A DNA stretch of 12,318 nucleotides from a bacterium (GTDB lineage: Bacteria > Patescibacteria > Gracilibacteria > 1-14-2-50-48-13), in NCBI GenBank assembly GCA_030430105.1, contig JAUIFW010000021.1, forward strand, positions 1-12,318. Reading direction: 5' to 3'. The notes below the pieces were generated by a model, which did not search any database, had not been told where the DNA came from, and saw nothing but the letters and a program-made list of their open reading frames with translations. A program made the translations under genes and the position numbers. Shown one piece after another: positions 6,386 to 12,318 of the stretch (positions are counted from its first letter, which is position 1; each line of letters opens with the position of its first letter).

Positions 6386-7433
6386 CGGGTACTTCCTATT
6401 TGCTCCCTATTCAGGACAAGGTGTTGTAACCAAGCAATACCTCGAACAGTTTGCCACCCTAAGCAAGGAGCCTATCGACATTCTGCTTCCTTGGGAGCCA
6501 GATGAGCAGGTCGCAGTATGGCTGAAGGAAAGAGGTTACAAGAGCGTATATCCGAAGAAGCGTAGGCGCTCACTTCGCCTGCATCTGTTATGGTGGGAAC
6601 GGGTTTGGATACCAAAGCACATCAAGGGACACAGGTACCTTTCTTTCTACGCGCATCCTATGCGAAAAGTTGATGCAGTAGTATGGATGATCTTGCATGA
6701 TACCTTTCAACTAGAGGATCCTCTCTATAAAAAAAAGATCACAAGGAAAGTGTATAATCTACTCCTTCGAGGTACGTTAAACCGTGAGGATATTCAGTTG
6801 CTGACTGTTTCGAAATGGTCAGCAACTCAAATCAACTCGCTTTTAAAAAGGCAGGTAGGAGTACAGTACAATGGCAACGACCACTTACCAGTAGTACCTA
6901 GGCTTTCTTCAGGAAAGGATCTCCATACATGGAGAGGTAGTAATAAACCCTTCGTCTTCTATCAAGGTGGATATGATCAAAGAAAGAATATCCCAGAGCT
7001 CATCAAGGCTATGCGCATAGTTCGAGAAACGACAGAGCTAGAGCTTGTGCTAGGAGGTGGAGCACTGCATAGTTCAGCCCTCTACTTGGATCCAAAGCTT
7101 CTTGAGCAGCCTTGGATTCATACACCAGGGTTTCTCACAGATGAGGAGCTAGCAATGTACTACAGCACATGTGCAGTCTTTGTTCATCCTTCCAGAGCAG
7201 AGGGATGGAACTTGGCTATAGGAGAGGCATTGCAACATGGTAGTCCAGTGGTGGCTTCCGATATCCCTGTCCACAAGGAGCTGTGGGCTGCATACGTCAC
7301 CCTCTATCCCCTAGGTAATCCTCAGGCATGCGCCAAGCATATTGTGCAGGCATTGCAGCAGCCACACGAAGTACAGGTTCCATATACTTGGCTGGAACAA
7401 GCGAAGAAACTTCTTGTCATGCTACAAGGCTAG
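6366..7433 (+). CDS. GT4 family glycosyltransferase (GT-B fold), non-ATG start
   Basis: This protein of about 355 residues is a GT4-type glycosyltransferase. The N-terminus NGYFLFAPYSGQGVVTKQYLEQF has the glycine loop of the acceptor domain. The C-terminal donor domain starts at PFVFYQGGYDQRKNIPELIKAM and contains FVHPSRAEGWNLAIGEALQHGSPVVASDIPVHKEL, with the EX7E pair at about Glu279 and Glu287. This arrangement is typical of mannosyl- or glucosyl-transferring GT4 enzymes such as those that build cell-surface glycans, but the substrate cannot be read. No ATG exists near the start: GTG at 6366 gives a 20-base overlap with tilS, and TTG at 6375 (MKCNGYF...) gives 11 bases; either is plausible. 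It lacks membrane helices and a signal peptide. It differs clearly from the first glycosyltransferase in the window, so it is not a recent duplicate. Transcription likely comes from the tilS promoter. Confidence 0.88.
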   Translation: MPTLKCNGYFLFAPYSGQGVVTKQYLEQFATLSKEPIDILLPWEPDEQVAVWLKERGYKSVYPKKRRRSLRLHLLWWERVWIPKHIKGHRYLSFYAHPMRKVDAVVWMILHDTFQLEDPLYKKKITRKVYNLLLRGTLNREDIQLLTVSKWSATQINSLLKRQVGVQYNGNDHLPVVPRLSSGKDLHTWRGSNKPFVFYQGGYDQRKNIPELIKAMRIVRETTELELVLGGGALHSSALYLDPKLLEQPWIHTPGFLTDEELAMYYSTCAVFVHPSRAEGWNLAIGEALQHGSPVVASDIPVHKELWAAYVTLYPLGNPQACAKHIVQALQQPHEVQVPYTWLEQAKKLLVMLQG

Positions 7434-7443
7434 GAGCTATACT
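7414..7443 (+). promoter_or_regulatory. Promoter for the PH-domain membrane protein gene
   Basis: TTGTCA (7414-7419) is followed after 18 bases by TATACT (7438-7443). The -35 and much of the spacer lie inside the last codons of the glycosyltransferase gene. The predicted start near 7450 leaves a leader of about 18 nt before ATG 7468. No terminator is seen between the two genes, so read-through from upstream is also possible. Confidence 0.6.
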
Positions 7444-7467
7444 AAAGGCCAGTAGTACTCCCCTTGC

Positions 7468-8058
7468 ATGATGCACAAGAGCTCCCTAGCAGCGGTATTC
7501 GAAGGACAGATGGAGGATGAGATCATTCGACACGTCTTTACGAAGCATTGGCTTACGGACATTCCGGAGATGCTTATGTTCCTCTTGCTCTTTGTGGTGC
7601 CATTTGTCCTACTACTTACTTCCCTCTTTAGCTTGAGTGGCATGTCTCTCGCGCTACTTTGGATTTTTTCCAGCTACTACTTTGTGCTGTTTCTCACCGC
7701 ATTATTCATCCATTGGCTCAATGATTTCTTTGACATCTTTATCCTCACGGACAAACGCTTGATCGATATTACGCAGGAGCGTTTTTTGGTAAGGAAAACC
7801 TCTGTAGCAGAGCTCAACCAAATCCAGCACGCATCGTACACCCAAAAAGGTTTGGTGGATACCATCCTCAACATTGGTGTGGTAGATGTTCAAACAGCAG
7901 GAAACAAGCCGGATTTGACCCTCGAAGATATTGTAAGCCCTTCAAAGGTAACGGACACCATCCTTACGTATTCCAGACAATACAAGAAACAAGTAAGTGT
8001 AGAAGTAGAGAAACAACTGGCGGAGGAAGCGGCTATGGGACCTACGGAATCGCCTTAG
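7468..8058 (+). CDS. Bacterial PH-domain membrane protein (YdbS/bPH2-like)
   Basis: This 196-residue protein has two adjacent hydrophobic helices (about residues 34-56 and 60-83) followed by a bacterial pleckstrin-homology-like domain (about 86-167). The domain starts with the family's usual DIFILTDKRLIDITQ strand pair, continues with FLVRKTSVAELNQIQHASYTQKG and LNIGVVDVQTAG, and ends with the LEDIVSPSKVTDTI helix. The tail is charged (EVEKQLAEEAA). This layout matches small YdbS/bPH2 proteins that are common in CPR and Gram-positive genomes; the N-terminus, PH domain and tail are expected on the cytoplasmic side. Its biochemical role is not known for the family. The gene begins ATGATG, so the start is 7468 or 7471, with no Shine-Dalgarno. 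The stop TAG lies inside the small dyad CGCC-TTA-GGCG that opens the downstream repeat module. Confidence 0.85.
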   Translation: MMHKSSLAAVFEGQMEDEIIRHVFTKHWLTDIPEMLMFLLLFVVPFVLLLTSLFSLSGMSLALLWIFSSYYFVLFLTALFIHWLNDFFDIFILTDKRLIDITQERFLVRKTSVAELNQIQHASYTQKGLVDTILNIGVVDVQTAGNKPDLTLEDIVSPSKVTDTILTYSRQYKKQVSVEVEKQLAEEAAMGPTESP

Positions 8059-8214
8059 GCGCCGAAGGCGCCAAATTGGCAAATGTCAGATGACAAATAG
8101 CAAATCTCAGATTTAAGAGCAGTAGCTACAGTGAAGCGATCGGAGTCATATATCGCAGTCTCCAATTTGGTCTTTGCTATTTGAAATTTGACATTTTGCC
8201 GCGTCAGACGCGGC
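8051..8214. repeat. Hairpin-bounded CAAAT-rich inverted-repeat module 1
   Basis: The gap between the PH gene and the RNase gene has no coding frame but clear structure. The left end is the dyad GGCGCC-GAA-GGCGCC (8058-8072), overlapping CGCC-TTA-GGCG (8051-8061) that contains the PH stop codon. An arm rich in CAAAT words follows (about 8073-8112: GGCAAATGTCAGATGACAAA, then TAGCAAATC). The other arm (about 8161-8200) is its imperfect inverse; read on the minus strand it gives GGCAAAATGTCAAATTTCAA and then ATAGCAAAG. The right end is the perfect hairpin GCCGCGTC-A-GACGCGGC (8198-8214). The 50-base centre shows no coding signal. No T-run follows the outer hairpins, so they are not classical terminators. 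The module resembles the one at 9649-9805. Confidence 0.7.
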
Positions 8215-8219
8215 CAGTG

Positions 8220-8228
8220 TGGTATACT
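8220..8228 (+). promoter_or_regulatory. Extended -10 promoter for the beta-CASP RNase gene
   Basis: TGG followed by TATACT (8223-8228) forms an extended -10 just outside the right hairpin of module 1. No convincing -35 lies 16-18 bases upstream, where the hairpin sits. The predicted start near 8235 gives a leader of about 22 nt before ATG 8257. Confidence 0.5.
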
Positions 8229-8256
8229 AAAAAGAACAACAAATAACCATATCCAC

Positions 8257-9654
8257 ATGCGACTTACCTTTCTAGGAGCGGCACAAACCGTTACGGGTTC
8301 TAAGCATTTGCTTTCCACGGATCAAGGAAAGAATATTCTTCTTGATTGTGGACTATTTCAGGGGCAGCTAGAACATATTCATGAGCTCAATAGAGAGCTT
8401 GGACTCGAGCCATCACAGATCCATGCGGTAGTGCTGAGCCACGCGCATATTGACCATTCTGGGCTAATTCCCCTCTTGGTGAAGGGTGGATTTGAAGGAG
8501 AAATATATACAACGATTGCAACCAAACATTTGGTAGAGCTTCTCCTCAAGGACAGTGCAGAGATCCAGATGCAGGATGCAAAGGAAGCAACAGAGCGAGC
8601 AAGAAAGAAGGATCCAAACGCAGAGGAAATCCTTCCCATCTACAATCTAGATGATGTGGAGGCCGCCCTGCGGCAGATTCGAGGAATCAACTATGAGGAG
8701 CAGGTCGTGCTCTTTGATGATATCGAAGTGGTTCAGCATGATGCTGGACATATTTTGGGGTCCGCAGTGACGGAGCTGTATGTGCGAAGTGAGGATAAGC
8801 GCATTGTGTTTACCGGAGATCTGGGTAGAAAGGGACTCCCAATTCTCAAGGATCCAGTGCAGGTAAAACACGCTGATATCCTTATCTCAGAAAGTACCTA
8901 TGGAGATCGTACACACGAAGACGCTTCTGGAATGGAGCAAGGTGTAGTAGATGCTGTGCAGCGAGTTGCAGAAACTGGTGGTAAATTACTCATCCCTGCC
9001 TTCTCGATTGGAAGGACGCAAGAGATTGTGTATGTATTACATAAACTCTGGGAAGAAAAGCGTATACCTGAAATGCCACTTTACGTGGATTCTCCATTGG
9101 CGACGGATGCAACGGAGGTATTTAGTAGGCACTCAGAAATCTATGACCGAGAAACCTTCGATGAGTTTCTCCTGAAGTCACAAAACCCTTTCCATTTTAA
9201 AAACATTACCTACACACGTACGGTAGAAGAATCAAAGGCGCTCAATCACACAGCTGGTCCTCTTATCATCGTATCGGCTTCTGGTATGGCGGAGGCTGGG
9301 AGAATTGTCCATCATCTCAAGCAGACCATCGATGATCCAAAGAATATGATTTTGACCATTGGATACATGGCGGAAGGTACGCTTGGTCGCAAGATTATCG
9401 ATGGTGAACCAAAGGTTATGATCCACGGCGTGATGTACGATGTAAAGGCGGAGGTGAAGCAGCTTCACTCCTTCTCTGCACATGCGGACAAGGATGGACT
9501 TCTCGAATACGCTACAGGAATTGAGGGCCTCAAGCATATCTATCTCGTACATGGAGAGCCGGATCAGATGAAAGCCTTTGCAGCACGATTACAGGAACGA
9601 ATCCCGGGTACTGAGGTGGTGATTCCTGAGCGGTTTGACTCCTTTGAAGTATAA
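8257..9654 (+). CDS. Metallo-beta-lactamase/beta-CASP ribonuclease (CPSF73/YSH1-like)
   Basis: This 465-residue protein combines a metallo-beta-lactamase core with a beta-CASP insertion and a C-terminal RNA-specificity motif, so it is predicted to be a zinc-dependent ribonuclease that acts in RNA processing or decay. It starts MRLTFLGAAQTVTGSKHL; the metal site is SHAHIDH (His62, His64, Asp66, His67), with DAGHILGSA (His165) and FTGDLGR (Asp188). ESTYGDRTH (211-220) and IPAFSIGRTQEIVYVLH mark the beta-CASP region; SASGMAEAGRIVHHL, HSFSAHAD (His409) and YLVHGEPDQM (His432) complete the motifs. All expected metal ligands are present. It resembles the archaeal/eukaryotic CPSF-type branch more than RNase J. 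The start is ATG 8257 because the upstream frame lies in the repeat and before the promoter. The stop TAA is embedded in a perfect hairpin. The substrate RNA is not known. Confidence 0.93.
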   Translation: MRLTFLGAAQTVTGSKHLLSTDQGKNILLDCGLFQGQLEHIHELNRELGLEPSQIHAVVLSHAHIDHSGLIPLLVKGGFEGEIYTTIATKHLVELLLKDSAEIQMQDAKEATERARKKDPNAEEILPIYNLDDVEAALRQIRGINYEEQVVLFDDIEVVQHDAGHILGSAVTELYVRSEDKRIVFTGDLGRKGLPILKDPVQVKHADILISESTYGDRTHEDASGMEQGVVDAVQRVAETGGKLLIPAFSIGRTQEIVYVLHKLWEEKRIPEMPLYVDSPLATDATEVFSRHSEIYDRETFDEFLLKSQNPFHFKNITYTRTVEESKALNHTAGPLIIVSASGMAEAGRIVHHLKQTIDDPKNMILTIGYMAEGTLGRKIIDGEPKVMIHGVMYDVKAEVKQLHSFSAHADKDGLLEYATGIEGLKHIYLVHGEPDQMKAFAARLQERIPGTEVVIPERFDSFEV

Positions 9655-9805
9655 AACTTTGTAAAAGTTTTATACCCAAATAGCAGATTTCAAATTACAG
9701 ATAACAAATATCAAATAAGCAGCAAGCTATGTTGTGCGGATATTTGTAATTTGAAATCTGACAATTGAAATTTGTCATCTTAGTTTGTGGCGGAGGCCAC
9801 AAACT
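9649..9805. repeat. Hairpin-bounded CAAAT-rich inverted-repeat module 2, spanning two stop codons
   Basis: The gap between the convergent RNase and sigma genes is filled by a second module. The left hairpin has perfect 12-base arms GTATAAAACTTT (9649-9660) and AAAGTTTTATAC (9664-9675) around GTA, and contains the RNase stop codon TAA (9652-9654). The inner arms CAGATTTCAAATTACA (9684-9699) and TGTAATTTGAAATCTG (9745-9760) are perfect 16-base inverse copies. More CAAAT-type words flank them on both sides. The right hairpin AGTTTGTGGC-GGAG-GCCACAAACT (9782-9805) contains the last codons of the sigma gene and adjoins its stop. No T-run follows the right hairpin in the sigma direction. No coding frame lies in the gap itself. 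The left hairpin has four T in its stem and could still slow transcription. Confidence 0.75.
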
Positions 9806-10442
9806 CCTTAATTTTTTTAACTGCCCGATGCAGCAAAATCCGCACGTTCCCCTCGCTAGTTCCCATAACTTCGGCAATTTCCTTGTGCGAAAATTCATTG
9901 AAGTATCGAAGGGTCACCACTTCTCTATACGTGTCCGATAATGAGCTCATAGCTTCCGCGATACTATCCAAGGCAAGTTCTTTTTCTGCAACTTCTTTCG
10001 GAGAATTGGAGTCCTCCGGAACAAAGAGTGCGGTATCAAGCGGTAGCGTTTCCTTATTCTTCCTATACACATCGACCATCAAGTTGTGCGCGATAGAAAA
10101 AAGCCAGCTCTTGAACTTCTTCCCTTCGTTGCCGGAGAAGCTTTTGCGCTTCTTCCATGCTCGAAAAAATACCTCAGAAACAATATCCTCCACCCAATCG
10201 GCTGGAGCCTTGCTTGCGATGTATCGCATCACATCCCGCACATAGAGATGGTATAGCTCCGCAAAGGCTTCCCTGTCACCCGCTTGAGCACTAGAAACCA
10301 GTTGGAGCACCTCGTCATGTCCATGTGCAAGACCCTCAATGTACGCACTTTGATCCACAAGTATAGAGATACGAGTATATGGAAACCTTAGGCCAAAGAG
10401 ATCGGAAGAAAAGATTTCCCCATTGCGGTGAGAATAAAGCAT
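9780..10442 (-). CDS. RNA polymerase sigma factor, ECF-like (sigma-70 family)
   Basis: This protein of up to 220 residues has only the sigma2 and sigma4 domains, as in ECF (group 4) factors that direct RNA polymerase to a small set of promoters. Sigma2 covers about residues 55-120: GDREAFAELYHLYVRDVMRYI, then DWVEDIVSEVFFRAWKK (region 2.4 type) and FKSWLFSIAHNLMVDVYRK. Sigma4 covers about 160-215: MSSLSDTYREVVTLRYFNEF, then SHKEIAEVMGTSEGNVRILLHRAVKKIKEF, the helix-turn-helix that reads the -35. From ATG 10442 it has an unusual N-terminal extension of about 40 residues before the usual start of the family; GTG at 10358 (codon 29) is an alternative start. ATG fits the leader length seen elsewhere. 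No anti-sigma gene adjoins it: upstream lies gyrA (divergent), downstream the convergent RNase. The upstream dyad suggests specific control. Family is certain; exact group and regulon are not. Confidence 0.88.
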   Translation of the reverse strand: MLYSHRNGEIFSSDLFGLRFPYTRISILVDQSAYIEGLAHGHDEVLQLVSSAQAGDREAFAELYHLYVRDVMRYIASKAPADWVEDIVSEVFFRAWKKRKSFSGNEGKKFKSWLFSIAHNLMVDVYRKNKETLPLDTALFVPEDSNSPKEVAEKELALDSIAEAMSSLSDTYREVVTLRYFNEFSHKEIAEVMGTSEGNVRILLHRAVKKIKEFVASATN

Positions 10443-10473
10443 GGGGTAACCCCTTTTGCATACAAAAGGTATA
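10443..10473 (-). promoter_or_regulatory. Sigma gene -10, operator-like palindrome and leader hairpin
   Basis: On the minus strand TATACC (10473-10468) would start transcription near 10461, about 19 nt before ATG 10442. A perfect dyad CCTTTTG-N4-CAAAAGG (10452-10469) covers the end of the -10 and the start point, as an operator would. A second dyad, GGGG-TTA-CCCC (10453-10443), directly abuts the start codon and could fold in the leader. No good -35 lies at 16-18 bases; the palindromic TGTACA at 10495-10500 is 21 bases away. Confidence 0.45.
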
Positions 10474-10476
10474 CGC

Positions 10477-10522
10477 TTTGCATGCGTGTTTCGCTGTACA
10501 TAGGATCGCTTCCCTGTATACT
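10477..10522 (+). promoter_or_regulatory. gyrA promoter with upstream element shared with HU
   Basis: TGTACA (10495-10500) is followed after 16 bases by TATACT (10517-10522), predicting a start near 10529 and a leader of about 23 nt before ATG 10552. TTTGCATG (10477-10484) and TTTCGC (10489-10494) lie directly upstream of the -35 and TAGGA (10501-10505) directly after it, as at the HU promoter. The sigma gene is divergent from this region. Confidence 0.58.
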
Positions 10523-10551
10523 TGCCCCGTTTACACGGTTATACCCTCTGC

Positions 10552-12318
10552 ATGAGCAAGAAGGACGACAAGAAGTACTTCGAAGAACATCACAACGATA
10601 ATATCGAGCCGAGAAGTATCATCCACGAGATGGAGGAATCGTATCTAGATTACGCCATGAGTGTGATCGTCTCTCGTGCCCTCCCCGATATACGTGATGG
10701 CCTCAAGCCCGTACAGAGACGTATCCTTTTTGCGATGAAGCAGATGGGAATCCGTGCAGATTCTCGCTTCAAGAAGTCCGCGCGTATCGTCGGAGATGTG
10801 GTTGGTAAGTATCATCCACATGGAGATACAGCCGTATATGGAACGATGGTGCGTATGGCACAGACCTTCGCCCTTCGTTATCCCTTAGTTAAGGGGCAAG
10901 GTAACTTTGGTTCTGTGGATGGAGATCCGCCAGCGGCGATGAGGTATACGGAAGCTCGTATGACCAAGGAGGCAGAAGAGATTCTCATTGATATGGAAAA
11001 GGAAACGGTTCCCTTCCGTCCCAACTATGATGGTTCGGAAACAGAGCCGGTTATTATGCCAAGCAAGTTCCCAAACTTGCTGGTGAATGGAAACATGGGT
11101 ATTGCCGTAGGTATGGCAACCAATCTTCCACCCAACAACCTGACAGAGGTTTGTGATGCCATAGAGATTCTCTTAAAGAATCCAGAGGCCACCATTGATG
11201 ATCTTATGGAGGTTATCCAGGGGCCAGACTTCCCTACGCAGGCGATCATTTATGATCGTGAGCAGATTAAGCATGCCTATGCAACGGGTCGTGGAAGTAT
11301 CACGATGCGAGCTCGCGCGAGTATCGAGGAGATGAAAGGAAGCAAGCATCGAATTGTAGTCTCTGAGATCCCCTACCAGGTGAATAAGGCAAGTATGGTG
11401 GAAAAGATCGCAGGACTTGTACGGGATAAGAAGATCGTAGGAGTGACGGATATCCGAGATGAGTCGAATAAGGAAGGTATCCGCGTTGTCGTAGAAATCA
11501 AGCGTGATGGACACCCAAAGAAGGTGCTCAACCAGCTCTACAAGTACACACAGATGCAGACCAACTTCTCTGTGAATATGATTGCTCTTGTGGATGGAAT
11601 CCAGCCAAAAGTGCTCAATATCAAAGCACTACTTGAGTATTTCATCGAGCATAGAAAGATTGTTATTCGAAAGCGAACGGAGTTTGATCTCCGCAAGGCT
11701 GAGGAGCGCATACATATTTTGCATGGTTTGAAGATTGCACTCGATAATATCGATGAGGTGATCGCAACCATTCGAGCTTCCAAGACACAGGAGGAGGCGA
11801 AGACAAACTTAATCGCCAAGTTCAAACTTTCTGATCGTCAGGCAGATGCAATCCTAGCAATGCAGCTTCGAAGGCTGGCAGCACTGGAACGGCAGAAGAT
11901 TGAAGATGAGATTGCAGAGCTCGAGAAGCTGATTGCAAAACTCAAGGCTATCCTCGCGGATGAGCAAGAAATCATCAATATCATCAGCGAAGAGACAGCA
12001 TACATCAAAGAGAAATATGGTGATGATCGTCGTACAGAGGTGATTCCCCACGCTCTTGGGAAGTTCTCTATCACGGATACAATTCCAAATGATGAGATGA
12101 TTGTGACGATCACTCGCCAGAACTATATCAAGCGTATGCCAAGTTCTACCTTCCGCACACAAGGTCGTGGAGGTAAGGGTGTTCGTGGTATTACTACGAA
12201 GGAGGATGATGAGATTCTACAGATGATGGTGACAAAAAATCACAACCAACTCCTCTTTTTCACCAGTTTTGGTCGCGTGTTCAAATTACACGTATACGAA
12301 ATCGAAGAGGCTTCGAGA
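10552..12318 (+). CDS. gyrA: DNA gyrase subunit A (partial, C-terminal part beyond the window)
   Basis: The frame from ATG 10552 runs off the right edge with 589 codons, roughly 70 percent of a usual GyrA. GyrA is the breaking-rejoining subunit of DNA gyrase, which with GyrB introduces negative supercoils using ATP. The N-terminal core shows [30 protein letters not shown], the winged-helix segment [20 protein letters not shown], and the active-site tyrosine Tyr132 in AMRYTEARM. The tower and coiled-coil arm follow ([20 protein letters not shown] and a long charged helix). The GyrA box QGRGGKG (537-543) at the entry to the beta-pinwheel distinguishes it from ParC. At the positions equivalent to E. 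coli Ser83 and Asp87 it has Thr93 and Gly97. It starts with a short charged extension ([14 protein letters not shown]). No Shine-Dalgarno is visible. It is divergent from the sigma factor and has its own promoter. Confidence 0.96.
   Translation, partial: MSKKDDKKYFEEHHNDNIEPRSIIHEMEESYLDYAMSVIVSRALPDIRDGLKPVQRRILFAMKQMGIRADSRFKKSARIVGDVVGKYHPHGDTAVYGTMVRMAQTFALRYPLVKGQGNFGSVDGDPPAAMRYTEARMTKEAEEILIDMEKETVPFRPNYDGSETEPVIMPSKFPNLLVNGNMGIAVGMATNLPPNNLTEVCDAIEILLKNPEATIDDLMEVIQGPDFPTQAIIYDREQIKHAYATGRGSITMRARASIEEMKGSKHRIVVSEIPYQVNKASMVEKIAGLVRDKKIVGVTDIRDESNKEGIRVVVEIKRDGHPKKVLNQLYKYTQMQTNFSVNMIALVDGIQPKVLNIKALLEYFIEHRKIVIRKRTEFDLRKAEERIHILHGLKIALDNIDEVIATIRASKTQEEAKTNLIAKFKLSDRQADAILAMQLRRLAALERQKIEDEIAELEKLIAKLKAILADEQEIINIISEETAYIKEKYGDDRRTEVIPHALGKFSITDTIPNDEMIVTITRQNYIKRMPSSTFRTQGRGGKGVRGITTKEDDEILQMMVTKNHNQLLFFTSFGRVFKLHVYEIEEASR

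Noticed and set aside
8051..8214. The repetitive CAAAT words as a CRISPR array.
   Set aside because: The words are short, irregularly spaced and arranged as inverted arms; there are no equal repeats with unique spacers.
8188..8256. TTG start at 8188 for the beta-CASP RNase.
   Set aside because: The stretch lies in the repeat module and before the extended -10; the family N-terminus begins at MRLTFLG (8257).

Overview
The window looks like chromosomal DNA of a streamlined bacterium, most likely of the Candidate Phyla Radiation (Patescibacteria, possibly a Peregrinibacteria-like lineage). The reasons are short intergenic gaps, overlapping genes, no recognisable Shine-Dalgarno site before any start, and a mix of genes typical of such genomes (M16 peptidase, GT4 glycosyltransferases, TilS, a small PH-domain membrane protein, a beta-CASP RNase, an ECF-like sigma factor, GyrA). 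The lineage is inferred from gene content, not from a marker phylogeny. The genetic code appears standard: TGA ends one gene and never appears inside the long frames.

Layout, left to right. Positions 1-847 (minus) hold the N-terminal part of a membrane-anchored protein resembling the N-terminus of type IV secretion/TraD-like ATPases of CPR genomes. Divergent from it is a two-gene operon: an M16B zinc-peptidase homologue (981-2207) and a GT4 glycosyltransferase (2204-3358), ended by an intrinsic terminator. HU (3477-3752) is monocistronic and shares a bidirectional terminator with a convergent gene of unknown function (3861-5039, minus) that encodes a proline-rich, lysine-rich, coiled-coil protein. 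That gene and tilS (5096-6385) are divergent from tightly packed, nested promoters. tilS overlaps a second GT4 glycosyltransferase (6366-7433). A two-TM PH-domain protein (7468-8058), a beta-CASP metallo-beta-lactamase RNase (8257-9654), a sigma factor (9780-10442, minus) and the first 589 codons of gyrA (10552 to the edge) follow.

Most genes or operons have a sigma-70-type promoter whose -10 is TATACT or close to it, placed so that the leader would be only about 20 nt. The two longer gene-poor gaps (8059-8256 and 9655-9779) hold related CAAAT-rich inverted-repeat modules bounded by perfect hairpins, several of which contain or touch stop codons.

The clearest points for a second look are: an apparent in-frame loss of eight residues in the M16 protein that removes its third zinc ligand; the hairpin-bounded intergenic modules; a promoter element shared by HU and gyrA; a palindrome plus start-blocking hairpin in front of the sigma gene; and the low-complexity protein next to HU. 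No tRNA, rRNA, CRISPR array or transposase was seen.
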